From assembly GCA_003513495.1 (NCBI GenBank), contig DOPM01000040.1:154667-218666 (forward strand): a DNA stretch of 64,000 nt. Reading direction: 5' to 3'. The position numbers were made by a program, and so were the translations under genes. The notes beneath the pieces were generated by a model that was not told the origin of the DNA, searched no databases, and saw only the letters and a program-made list of their open reading frames with translations. This document shows positions 18,052-26,392 of the stretch, in pieces. The stretch is from Desulfosporosinus sp. (GTDB lineage: Bacteria > Bacillota > Desulfitobacteriia > Desulfitobacteriales > Desulfitobacteriaceae). The first letter of the stretch is position 1. Each line of letters opens with the position of its first letter.

Positions 18052-18101
18052 ATATAAAATTAATGCTAAGAAAAGCTGAATTTCCAGCGGAACGGAGAAA
18101 A

Positions 18102-18890
18102 ATGATGAAAAAAGCATTAACAATCGCAGGAAGCGATTCTTGCGGAGGCGCCGGCATCCAGGCAGATATTAAGACAATGACAGCTAATGGTGTATATGCC
18201 ATGAGTGCGATTACTGCTCTTACTGCACAGAATACAACCGGCGTTACAGGGATTATGGAGGTTACTCCGGAATTTTTAGGCAAACAGTTGGACAGTATTT
18301 TTACCGATATCTATCCGGATGCAGTTAAGATCGGCATGGTTTCATCGACTGGATTGATTGAAACTATATCAGAAAAGTTAAAATTTTATAATGCACAAAA
18401 CATTGTTGTCGATCCAGTCATGATTTCCACAAGTGGCTCAAAGCTCCTTAAGGAGGATGCAGTAGAAACCTTAAAAAACTGCTTGTTTCGTCAGGCTGTT
18501 CTACTAACACCAAATATTCCCGAAGCGTCTGTCTTAGCAGGAATGCCTATTACAAATGAATCGGATATGATTAAAGCTTCAGAAGTCATAAGCAATGAAT
18601 ATGGATGTGCTGTTTTATGTAAGGGCGGACATAACGTAAACGATGCAAATGATTTATTGTATCAGAATAATAAGTACAAGTGGTTCACTGGGGAGAGAAT
18701 TGATAATAAAAACACTCATGGAACGGGGTGTACATTATCCAGCGCCATTGCTTCGGGTCTTGCCAAAGGCATGGATCTAGAAACATCAATACAATTTGCA
18801 AAGGAATATATATCAGGTGCATTGAAGGCAATGCTTGATCTAGGAAAAGGAAGCGGACCTCTTAATCACGCATGGAGAATTATGGTGTAA
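18102..18890 (+). CDS. thiD: Hydroxymethylpyrimidine/phosphomethylpyrimidine kinase
   Basis: Phosphorylates HMP and then HMP-phosphate, supplying the pyrimidine half of thiamine. The ribokinase-fold protein has ALTIAGSDSCGGAGIQADIKT at the N-terminus and THGTGCTLSSAIASG with the catalytic cysteine loop at the C-terminus. The frame opens at 18063, but ATG 18102 follows CGGAGAAA and matches the usual family start, giving 262 residues. With thiM and thiE it forms a salvage set; the de novo genes thiC and thiG are not in the window. Confidence 0.95.
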   Translation: MMKKALTIAGSDSCGGAGIQADIKTMTANGVYAMSAITALTAQNTTGVTGIMEVTPEFLGKQLDSIFTDIYPDAVKIGMVSSTGLIETISEKLKFYNAQNIVVDPVMISTSGSKLLKEDAVETLKNCLFRQAVLLTPNIPEASVLAGMPITNESDMIKASEVISNEYGCAVLCKGGHNVNDANDLLYQNNKYKWFTGERIDNKNTHGTGCTLSSAIASGLAKGMDLETSIQFAKEYISGALKAMLDLGKGSGPLNHAWRIMV

Positions 18891-18936
18891 ATATATCTAT
18901 GTATCTCTACGACTCCGAATTGTACGAAATAGAGAA

Positions 18937-18966
18937 CATATCCTGCTTAGATTTTAAGCAGGATAC
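18937..18966 (+). terminator. Hairpin after thiD
   Basis: ATCCTGCTTA pairs perfectly with TAAGCAGGAT across a short loop about 50 bp after the thiD stop. The T-run is absent, so end-of-operon function is probable but not certain. Confidence 0.5.
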
Positions 18967-19032
18967 TGAAGCAGAAATTCAACTGTGCTGTAAGAAGAGA
19001 CTGCAGGGGTAAAACAGAAGCGAGCGAGATGA

Positions 19033-19060
19033 TTGAAGTCGTAAAAAAGCGAAGTATACG
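19033..19060 (+). promoter_or_regulatory. Probable promoter of the luxE operon
   Basis: TTGAAG and TATACG with a 16-bp spacer end 25 bp before the second TPP aptamer. The boxes are imperfect but correctly placed. Confidence 0.45.
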
Positions 19061-19084
19061 TAAAAAAGTTAGAACTAAATATTG

Positions 19085-19167
19085 ACATCGGGAGCTGAGG
19101 GGCTGAGAGTACAACCATAGTTGTAGACCGATTGAACCTGTTGGGTAATTCCAGCGTAGGGAATGTG
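19085..19167 (+). ncRNA. TPP riboswitch (thi box) 2
   Basis: All landmarks are present: GGGGCTGAGAG, GACCGATTGAACCTG, and CCAGCGTAGGGAA, with terminal pairing ACAT/ATGT. It controls luxE-luxC-ABC-SDR, which makes that operon part of thiamine metabolism even though LuxC and LuxE are not known thiamine proteins. Confidence 0.95.
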
Positions 19168-19181
19168 CTAAGAATTCATAA

Positions 19182-19207
19182 AACTTTGCTTACGCAGAGT
19201 GTTTTTT
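19182..19207 (+). terminator. Riboswitch-controlled terminator (luxE operon)
   Basis: ACTTTGC pairs with GCAGAGT, followed closely by GTTTTTTG. It is the expression platform of TPP riboswitch 2, just ahead of the luxE ribosome site. Confidence 0.75.
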
Positions 19208-19225
19208 GTTCGGAGGAACGTAAAT

Positions 19226-20305
19226 ATGAAAGATCAACATCTCCTGGATTATCTTCATACCTTTATTGATCAGAATGACTGTTCTGATGACCAGTTCAAT
19301 GAATGTGCGTTGACTCTATTCTCGTATCAGTACAAAAACAATATTCCTTTCCAAAAATATTGTTTACAAAAGGGAAAAACGCCACGGACAGTTAAAACTT
19401 GGCAGCAAATTCCTGCCGTACCCATTAACGCTTTTAAAGAGTTAACCTTGAGTTGTGCTGACCCGGCCACAGCGGAAAGAATTTTTATGACAAGCGGTAC
19501 CACGCAAAAGGTTCAGGGAAAACACTACCACCCCAGTTTATCGGTGTATGATTTATCGATGATACGAAATTTCAAAGAACGTTTTATAGGAGCTCATGAA
19601 AAAATACAGATGGGAATTTTGTTCCCTACAGAAGACGAGATGCCCAATTCTTCGTTAGCTCACTACCTCGCTCTTGCTGTACGGAAATTTGGAAAAGAAG
19701 ATAGTCAATATTTCATTAACGGCCACGGCTTAGAGCTGTACCCCCTGATGGATAAAATGGAACACGTCGAAAAAACGGCAGAGCCTTACGCCCTATTAGG
19801 GGCAAGCTATAGTTTTGTACATCTACTCGATGAATTAGAAAACATGGGTAAAGTGTACAAACTTCCTTCAGGCAGTAAGATTCTTGATACAGGCGGGTTT
19901 AAGAATAAGGCAAGAGAGATTGAACTTAACGCATTCTACGATCGTCTCTCACAATACTTAGGAGTTCACCGGAAAAACTGTATAAATATGTATGGCATGA
20001 CAGAGCTGAGTACTCAGTTTTATGATGACGGAAATGATGTGGTCCCTTCGCATAAGTCCGGTCCACATTGGATAAGGACGCGAGTGATTAACCCGTTAAC
20101 GGGGGAAGATGTACGAAAAGGTGATCAAGGCGTATTAGTCCACTGTGATCTGGCCAATTTTAATTCTGTCAGCACGATTCTCACTGAAGACATAGGGATA
20201 GAAACAGAAAAAGGCTTTTTGCTCTTAGGCCGGGCCAAGGGCGCAGAAGCAAAAGGATGCTCACTTACAGTGGAGGAATTGTTTCAAGCAAGGAAAGGAA
20301 ACTGA
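19226..20305 (+). CDS. LuxE-type acyl-protein synthetase / acyl-activating enzyme
   Basis: A 359-residue member of the LuxE family (acyl-protein synthetase), relatives of adenylate-forming ligases. It would use ATP to activate a carboxylic acid and hand the acyl group to the reductase LuxC. The nucleotide loop MTSGTTQKVQGKHYH and the later MYGMTELSTQFYD are the visible family motifs. The frame starts at 19199, but ATG 19226 follows GGAGG at good spacing. Four bases separate it from luxC. In luminous bacteria LuxE/LuxC make fatty aldehyde; here there is no luxAB, and the TPP riboswitch points to a thiamine-related acid as substrate (inferred). Confidence 0.88.
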   Translation: MKDQHLLDYLHTFIDQNDCSDDQFNECALTLFSYQYKNNIPFQKYCLQKGKTPRTVKTWQQIPAVPINAFKELTLSCADPATAERIFMTSGTTQKVQGKHYHPSLSVYDLSMIRNFKERFIGAHEKIQMGILFPTEDEMPNSSLAHYLALAVRKFGKEDSQYFINGHGLELYPLMDKMEHVEKTAEPYALLGASYSFVHLLDELENMGKVYKLPSGSKILDTGGFKNKAREIELNAFYDRLSQYLGVHRKNCINMYGMTELSTQFYDDGNDVVPSHKSGPHWIRTRVINPLTGEDVRKGDQGVLVHCDLANFNSVSTILTEDIGIETEKGFLLLGRAKGAEAKGCSLTVEELFQARKGN

Positions 20306-20308
20306 ACC

Positions 20309-21760
20309 ATGAAAGAAATTGCTGGTTACTTACCGCCTGGTTTTGGGGACAATCTGGACTACCAGACCCTGTCTTTTCAGAGAAATGAGGAATCAATACA
20401 AATCACAATTCCACTGCTTTCTGAAAACCAAATTAGTAACTTAGCAGCACAGATTAAAAACAACAGTCAAAGAGTGCTTAAGTTATTTACTGTCAATCAA
20501 ATTATTAACATTATTGACCAAACGATTGCGGTATTTTTGGATAGGAGTTCGCCTTTTCGGCAGAAGGCAGAGAAACTATTGCCCGTTATCACAGGTTATG
20601 ATAAAGAAATTATCCGCTTGGGTCTTACCTCTTATCTCAAATCATTTCGTAAGCCACAACTCTACCGATTCCTAACAGAGGACTTTAATAATCCAATGCT
20701 GTTAGATGAGTTTCAGCCGCGACCCAAAGGCGGCTTCTCCAAGGCAGTCGGCCTGGATTTGCTCGTTCATATCTGGGCGGGAAATGTACCGGCACTTCCT
20801 TTATGGAGTTTAATATCAGGATTGATTGTGAAATCTGGGAATATCGGGAAAGTGTCAAGCAATGAGCCCTTATTTGCAGGACTATTTGTCAAAGCACTGG
20901 TGGAGGTAGAACCACGTCTGGCAGATTGCATCGCAGTCATCTGGTGGAAAGGCGGAGACCATGCGCGTGAGCGCTCTTTATGGAGTCAAGCCGATGGAGT
21001 GATTGGTTATGGAAGCAACCAATCGTTATCCTCGCTGAGGGAACATATACCCATTACAACACGCTTTCTTCCTTTTGGGCATAAAATTAGCTTTGGCGTC
21101 GTATCTAAAATAAGTCTGGACTCGCGCAAAGCCATACAGACCGCTCATAATGCAGCACTTGATATCGTTCGTTATGATCAGCAAGGGTGTTATTCTCCTC
21201 ACTTTTACTTTGTACAAAAAGGAGGAAGGATCACACCGCGAGAGTATGCTCGCATGATCGGTCACGAGCTAGCATGTTTCGAGAAAAGATATCCCCGCCA
21301 AAGTTTATCTCTGGCAGAGATGACTGCAAATACAGCCTGGCGTAACCGGGAAGAACTCAGTATTTTTCTAGAAACAAGCAAAGAGATAATGAGTGACCCA
21401 TCAGGCAAATGGGCTGTTGTCTATGAGGAAAACACGCAAGAAATAATACCAAGCTGTTTGAATAGAGTTATTAAGGTTGTTGCCATAGACGACTTTGAGC
21501 AGATCGTGGATTTTGTCGTCCCATTTCGATCTCTACTCCAGACTGTTGGCTTAGCAGCATCACCCCAGGAACTTTTCGATATATCCAACATCCTTACAAA
21601 ATCGGGTGTCACACGCATTACGGCTCTCGGAAGCATGACATCACCGGAATCCGGGTGGCATCATGATGGGCGCTTTAACCTTCTGGACTTAGTCAATATG
21701 GTAGATATAGAACAACGTGCTGAGGAGTACGCCGAGAGATTTGCTCCTTATGTAGATTAG
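20309..21760 (+). CDS. LuxC-type acyl-CoA / acyl-protein reductase
   Basis: A 483-residue protein of the LuxC family, aldehyde-dehydrogenase fold. It reduces an enzyme-bound acyl thioester to an aldehyde with NADPH. The acyl-accepting cysteine is most likely in DQQGCYSPH (about residue 295), and WAGNVPALPLWSL plus GKVSSNEP line the cofactor site. It overlaps nothing but follows luxE by three bases, the normal arrangement of a two-part carboxylate reductase. The ABC ATPase starts 12 bp downstream. No luciferase genes are present, so bioluminescence is excluded. Confidence 0.9.
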   Translation: MKEIAGYLPPGFGDNLDYQTLSFQRNEESIQITIPLLSENQISNLAAQIKNNSQRVLKLFTVNQIINIIDQTIAVFLDRSSPFRQKAEKLLPVITGYDKEIIRLGLTSYLKSFRKPQLYRFLTEDFNNPMLLDEFQPRPKGGFSKAVGLDLLVHIWAGNVPALPLWSLISGLIVKSGNIGKVSSNEPLFAGLFVKALVEVEPRLADCIAVIWWKGGDHARERSLWSQADGVIGYGSNQSLSSLREHIPITTRFLPFGHKISFGVVSKISLDSRKAIQTAHNAALDIVRYDQQGCYSPHFYFVQKGGRITPREYARMIGHELACFEKRYPRQSLSLAEMTANTAWRNREELSIFLETSKEIMSDPSGKWAVVYEENTQEIIPSCLNRVIKVVAIDDFEQIVDFVVPFRSLLQTVGLAASPQELFDISNILTKSGVTRITALGSMTSPESGWHHDGRFNLLDLVNMVDIEQRAEEYAERFAPYVD

Positions 21761-21771
21761 GAGGTAACGCT

Positions 21772-22527
21772 TTGAGCTTCCTGACATTAGAGCATGTTCA
21801 TTATCGTTATAACGATCTGGATTTTGCTCTAAAGGATGTGAACTGGCAGGTCAATCAGGGGGAATTTCATTCCCTGTTAGGGAAAAGTGGATGTGGTAAA
21901 ACCACACTTCTGAAGCTTGCGGCAGGTCTCTTAAAACCTGAACAGGGTAAGATTTTTCTTCATGGCACTGAAGTTTATAGACCCTTGCCTCAAATGGGCT
22001 ATGTATTTCAGGCTCCTACACTCTTGGAATGGAAAAATATTCTTGATAATGTTCTCTTGCCGATTGTACTTAAAAGAAAACCCAAAGAAGAAGAATTAGA
22101 TTTCGCCAACGAGCTGCTTCAGCTAGTCGGTATTCACTCTCACAAGTTGAAATATCCATCGGAACTGTCTGGCGGACAGCAAAGCAGAGTGGCTATTGCC
22201 AGGGCCCTTATCCAAAAGCCGGTCATGTTGTATCTGGATGAACCGTTCGCGGCTCTTGATGCCATTACCCGGGAAGAACTTCAGGATGATTTACTTAAGC
22301 TCTGCAAAATGCAAAAAACAACAGTTTTATTTATTACCCATGACATTACTGAAGCAGTATATTTATCGGACCGGATTGCCATCATGTTCGATGGTCAGAT
22401 TATCCATGATATGAAAATTGATCTCCCAGAAAAGCGTGATATTCATATGCGGTATGAGTCAAATTTCAACGAGCTATGTCTAACAGTTCGTCAGTATATT
22501 GGTGGGGGTAATAATGAAAAGAGTTGA
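21772..22527 (+). CDS. ABC transporter ATP-binding protein (ThiZ/SsuB/TauB type)
   Basis: A 251-residue ATPase with Walker A GKSGCGKTT, signature LSGGQQSR, Walker B PVMLYLDEPFAALD and H-loop FITHD. TTG start behind AGGAGG. It belongs to the nitrate/sulfonate/HMP-precursor importer branch. The permease starts within its last codons, so the two are translationally coupled. Under a TPP riboswitch it is best read as the ATPase of a thiamine-precursor importer like ThiXYZ. Confidence 0.93.
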   Translation: MSFLTLEHVHYRYNDLDFALKDVNWQVNQGEFHSLLGKSGCGKTTLLKLAAGLLKPEQGKIFLHGTEVYRPLPQMGYVFQAPTLLEWKNILDNVLLPIVLKRKPKEEELDFANELLQLVGIHSHKLKYPSELSGGQQSRVAIARALIQKPVMLYLDEPFAALDAITREELQDDLLKLCKMQKTTVLFITHDITEAVYLSDRIAIMFDGQIIHDMKIDLPEKRDIHMRYESNFNELCLTVRQYIGGGNNEKS

Positions 22528-23269
22528 GTATTATTCCATTTTGCTCTTTATACTTTTGTTGATAGGATGGCAATTGCTGGCACAACCTATGTCAGAACTT
22601 GTTCTCCCAACCCCAACCGTTATTATGCTTGAATTGTGGGATGGTCTTAATAGTGGTTATTTCCTGCCGCATATCATACGAACCGGCAGTGAAGTGATAC
22701 TTGGACTTCTGATTGGATGCTCTATGGGTTTTATTCTCGGTGTCCTTATGGGAGAATTCGATGTTCTTAGGAAACTATTTTACCCTTATGTCATCGCCAG
22801 CCAGGCAGTACCTAAACTAGCCTTAGCTCCGCTATTTATTCTCTGGTTTGGCTTTGGCATGACATCCAAAGTCGTGATAACAGCACTCATCTGTTTTTTT
22901 CCGCTCTTGGAAAATACCGTGACTGCGGTTCAATATACTGATCCGAATAAAAAAGATCTGTTTTATGTACTGGGTGCCACACGCCTGCAAACACTTGTGC
23001 GGCTAAAAATACCGGCAGGATTACCCGCGATCTTGGCTGGATTTCGTGTAGCCGTAGTACTCGCTGTGGTTGGGGCTGTAGTGGGTGAGTTCATTGGGGG
23101 GAATAAAGGGCTGGGAGCCATGATTATTGCCTCCCAAAGCATGATGGATACCCCTCTCATGTTCTCCATTTTAATTCTGCTCACGGTCATGGGGATGCTT
23201 CTCTATCAGGGAGTTAGCCTTATTGAAAAATTTTTACTCAAACCATATACGAAAGGAATAAAGAAATGA
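22514..23269 (+). CDS. ABC transporter permease (ThiX/SsuC type)
   Basis: A 251-residue membrane protein with about six helices and the BPD_transp_1 coupling motif in GATRLQTLVRLKIPAGLPAI. The frame opens at 22499, but ATG 22514 follows GGTGGGGG; the start overlaps the end of the ATPase gene. Its own stop overlaps the ATG of the binding protein, so the three transporter genes form a tight unit. Confidence 0.93.
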   Translation: MKRVEYYSILLFILLLIGWQLLAQPMSELVLPTPTVIMLELWDGLNSGYFLPHIIRTGSEVILGLLIGCSMGFILGVLMGEFDVLRKLFYPYVIASQAVPKLALAPLFILWFGFGMTSKVVITALICFFPLLENTVTAVQYTDPNKKDLFYVLGATRLQTLVRLKIPAGLPAILAGFRVAVVLAVVGAVVGEFIGGNKGLGAMIIASQSMMDTPLMFSILILLTVMGMLLYQGVSLIEKFLLKPYTKGIKK

Positions 23270-24279
23270 AAATCAAATTTATTGTAGGATCTGTATTACT
23301 TATCTGCGCACTGGTTCTGAGCGGTTGTGCGACGAATGATAAGAATACCTCACAACCCGATCCCGGTAAAATTGAGGAAGTGCGGGTTGCAAGTTGGAGT
23401 AAATCCATCACCGAACAAACCAATCTTCTGGTCGATGAAGAAAAAGGCTTCTATAAAGATAAGGGAGTCAAAGTTGCGTTTATACCCGGAGCAGGTGGCG
23501 GGGATGCCATTAAAAATATCCTTACAGGACAAGCGGACATTGCTTTTACAGACCCCGGATCATTGTATTCAGCCCTGGATAAAGGTGAAAAACTGAAGGT
23601 CATTTACAACATTTACCCGCAGAATGTTTTTAATGTCGTTTCATTAAAGGAAAAAAATATTACTAAACCAGAAGATCTCAAAGGTAAAAAGATCGGAGTA
23701 TACAGTCTGTCCAGCGGAACTCGGCAGAATCTTCTTGTGCTTCTGCACCAGGCTGGCTTAACAGAAAAGGATGTCACCATTGTTGAAACCGGTCTTTTAA
23801 ACTTCGCACCGTTAATGCAAGGCCAAGTTGATGCGACCGCCGCTACAGATACAGGTTTAGAGACCGGGAAGCAAAAAGGACTAGGAGATGTCTATGTTCT
23901 AGAAGTTAAAAATTACTTAAATGTGCCTAGCGATGTGTATGTGGTGACGGAAAAAACGTATCAAGAGAAGAAAGAAGTCCTTAAACGCTTCCTGGAAGCG
24001 TATCAAAACAGTGCACAGTGGATGATTGATAACCCTCAGGAAGCAGCATCTCTAGCTGTAAAATATGCCATTGACGGTAAGGACCAAAACATTAATCAAA
24101 AAGTCATTAACCTCAGAAATATCTCCAGTATGTCCACCGATCCGAAAGAGAAGACACTGGGTTCACTTAACCTTGAGATTCTGCAAAAGGGAGCAGATGT
24201 CTACCAACAGCTTGGTTTGATCCAGAATAAACTGGATATGTCCCAAGCCGTTCTGCACGATCTTGTTCCCAAGAAGTAA
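23266..24279 (+). CDS. ABC transporter substrate-binding lipoprotein (NMT1/ThiY-like)
   Basis: A 337-residue extracellular lipoprotein. The signal peptide ends in the lipobox LVLSGC (cysteine about residue 24). The mature part has the SsuA/THI5/NMT1 fold: a start like EVRVASWSKSITEQTN, QADIAFTDPGS, and DLKGKKIGVYSLSSGT. ThiY proteins of this family bind formylaminopyrimidine; relatives bind sulfonates or nitrate. The TPP riboswitch upstream argues for a thiamine-related ligand. Acidic or carboxylated ligands would fit the LuxCE reductase encoded alongside. Confidence 0.9.
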   Translation: MKIKFIVGSVLLICALVLSGCATNDKNTSQPDPGKIEEVRVASWSKSITEQTNLLVDEEKGFYKDKGVKVAFIPGAGGGDAIKNILTGQADIAFTDPGSLYSALDKGEKLKVIYNIYPQNVFNVVSLKEKNITKPEDLKGKKIGVYSLSSGTRQNLLVLLHQAGLTEKDVTIVETGLLNFAPLMQGQVDATAATDTGLETGKQKGLGDVYVLEVKNYLNVPSDVYVVTEKTYQEKKEVLKRFLEAYQNSAQWMIDNPQEAASLAVKYAIDGKDQNINQKVINLRNISSMSTDPKEKTLGSLNLEILQKGADVYQQLGLIQNKLDMSQAVLHDLVPKK

Positions 24280-24290
24280 GGGAGAAGAGC

Positions 24291-25058
24291 ATGGTTTTTA
24301 AAGATAAAGTGGTTCTTGTAACGGGTGCAAGCCGGGGGATAGGCGCAGCAATTGCTCAGTCCTTCGCTCAGGAAGGGGCTTTTGTCATTGTTAATTATCT
24401 GCAAAATAATGAGGCAGCAGAGCTGGTCGTCAATGCCTGCCGGGAACGAGGCGGTGATGCCTGGGCTATTCAAGCAGATGTAACTTCTGAAAGTGTTGTT
24501 CTAACCATGGTTAATGACATTCTCACGGAAGTTGGCAAAATAGAAGTATTAGTGAATAATGCATTTAAACCCTATGTTTTCAACCCCGATAAGCGAAAAC
24601 TTGCTTGGGAATTAAGCTGGGACGATTATCAGGTTCAGATCGACGGAGCGTTGCGTTCAACCCACAATGTCTGTCAGGCTGTGCTTCCAGGTATGAAGAT
24701 GCGCAACCGAGGAAGTATTATTAACATGGTGACGGATCTGGTAGCAAGACCCATCGTTCCTTACCACGACTATAATACAGCAAAATCAGCTCTTGTAGGG
24801 TACAGCCGTAATTTGGCCGCAGAGTTGGGACAATTCGGAGTTCGTATCAATTGTGTCGCCCCGGGGTTAGTGTATCCAACGGATGCCAGCCGCGACACGA
24901 AAGAAGAAGTTAAAGAAATGCTGATAGCCCAAACTCCGCTCCGCAGAATTGCGTCACCAGACGATATTACTGGACCGGTCTTGTTCTTGGCATCCGATTG
25001 GAGCCGCTTTATGACGGGTCAGACGTTATATGTTGATGGCGGGTTGGTTATGAGTTAG
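24291..25058 (+). CDS. Short-chain dehydrogenase/reductase (FabG-like SDR)
   Basis: A 255-residue NAD(P)-dependent oxidoreductase with TGASRGIG for cofactor binding, NNAF after strand four, and the catalytic pair in YHDYNTAK. The usual catalytic serine is replaced or shifted (INMVTDLVA), so the active site is not fully standard. ATG start after GGGAGAAG. Last gene of the luxE operon, 11 bp after the binding protein. It could reduce the aldehyde made by LuxC to an alcohol, the form ThiM and ThiD phosphorylate. That role is inferred. Confidence 0.85.
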   Translation: MVFKDKVVLVTGASRGIGAAIAQSFAQEGAFVIVNYLQNNEAAELVVNACRERGGDAWAIQADVTSESVVLTMVNDILTEVGKIEVLVNNAFKPYVFNPDKRKLAWELSWDDYQVQIDGALRSTHNVCQAVLPGMKMRNRGSIINMVTDLVARPIVPYHDYNTAKSALVGYSRNLAAELGQFGVRINCVAPGLVYPTDASRDTKEEVKEMLIAQTPLRRIASPDDITGPVLFLASDWSRFMTGQTLYVDGGLVMS

Positions 25059-25097
25059 ATGTCCCACCAAAGTGTGTCTCGTTGATAGAGTGGAAAT

Positions 25098-25178
25098 AGC
25101 TTGGTATCAGAGGTTTCTAGGGTTTTGGGAGTATTTAACACTCTGTTTTATGTTTCCGTGCACGTAAGAAATCAACAT
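25098..25178 (+). repeat. Direct repeat DR2 (right copy)
   Basis: Gap-free second copy of the 81-bp sequence at 13873-13953, same orientation, 40 bp after the SDR gene. The pair bounds an 11.2-kb segment carrying the TIR and thiamine-related genes. Confidence 0.75.
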
Positions 25179-25700
25179 CAAACACTAGCGACTAGTGGAA
25201 ATAAAGAAGTACTGGATATGCTCGATAAGCTAATATTTGGATCGTACCTAAAAGGTAATTCACTTTATGGAAACATTACAAAATATGCTCCCATCAATTA
25301 TCCTGGTTCGGCTAGAGAAAGGAAAGTTTACGTAACTTTCCTCGAGATATTCTATGGAGTACATCGCCAAATGTAGATGTACTCCGTTTTTTTAATCCTA
25401 GGCTTTAAAACGGGCCATCTCGTCGTCCGGTAAATAAAGGACATACGCGTAGACGCTATCCCATACATACTCCGCTCCCATCGGTAACGGTGGGGGCCTT
25501 TGTGAGAGTTGCTGCATCAAGGGTCTTTGAGCTGTGACATGGCTACGAGTTCGGGAGACACAGGGGGACGGTTCTCTTGTGTTAAATTAGAAAGAGAGAT
25601 CAGCAAGGAGTTCATCATGTACCTAAACGTGCTCTGGAGGACTTAATTTATACTTTGTAGCCTTTACTCTTAAATATTCTTAAACTTACATTAAATCAGC
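25179..25700. other. Accessory DNA with gene scraps
   Basis: No intact gene. A 91-codon frame at 25101-25376 runs over the direct repeat and is probably chance. On the minus strand 25396-25490 reads as a protein tail (MGAEYVWDSVYAYVLYLPDD) without its upstream part. Near 25555-25585 the phrase GGGGGACGGTTCTCTTGTG resembles the conserved 3' region found by REP-associated transposase genes. Confidence 0.4.
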
Positions 25701-25759
25701 GCAACACTTCGGGCAAGTCACCTGGAGTGTCGAGATCTAACGATGGTTGGAAACCGGAC

Positions 25760-26175
25760 AGTTGTATGATCTTTTGCAATACTAAGCAAACCGTCGATGA
25801 AGTTTACACTGAACTCACCTTTGTTACCAAAAATGAAGATAAGTTTTTAAAGGAAACCACAACTACATCGGCAAAGAGATTCTTCTAAAGGAAAGACCGG
25901 AAGAAGCAACGGTGCATGAGTCGAAACAGGATTTTATGGCGAAAAACAATACCTTGCCAGAAATTAAGGAAACAGAAGGCGTACAGTTGAGTACCGAAAT
26001 CATGAAGATCCATGTGAATGCCGGGAAGAAAACAAAGATGAGGCTGCGTCGACATTGTGGGCACGCTTTGCAGTATTGAGGGCATAACCGCGGCAGATAT
26101 CGAATCATCAATATCCTGGATGTATCAACCTTTGTTGAAATCTTAAACTATAAGGGTGAGTTGGTACTGCAGAAC
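25760..26175 (+). pseudogene. DEAD-box RNA helicase (DbpA-like), C-terminal remnant
   Basis: Pieces in shifting frames reproduce the end of a DbpA-family helicase: MIFCNTKQTVDEVYTEL from the second RecA domain at about 25766, and DIVGTLCSIEGITAADI plus NILDVSTFVEILN from the C-terminal rRNA-binding domain at about 26050-26150. Helicase motifs V and VI and the whole N-terminal domain are gone and at least three frameshifts are present. Such helicases act in ribosome assembly. Confidence 0.75.
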
Positions 26176-26392
26176 CTACAGAACACGAGGTCGGTTGAAG
26201 ATTCGAAAGGTCAAATACAGATGACTTGTTTTTTTATTGATTGTTTAAAAGATACTCGGAGGAATTGGAGGAAATATGTGGAAATTACTTAGAAATATAT
26301 CCTTTTTTCATTCCCTTTAGTAGAAAAATTAGCTTTCATGAATGTAAGACAAAACTAAGAAAAGCACAAGATATATAGGGGAGGTTAGACCA

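Noticed and set aside
19226..21760. luxE/luxC as part of a bioluminescence operon
   Set aside because: No luxA, luxB or luxD nearby; the TPP riboswitch and ABC importer point to thiamine metabolism.
25101..25376. 91-codon open frame
   Set aside because: Its first third is the non-coding direct repeat DR2 and the composition is not protein-like; no ribosome site.
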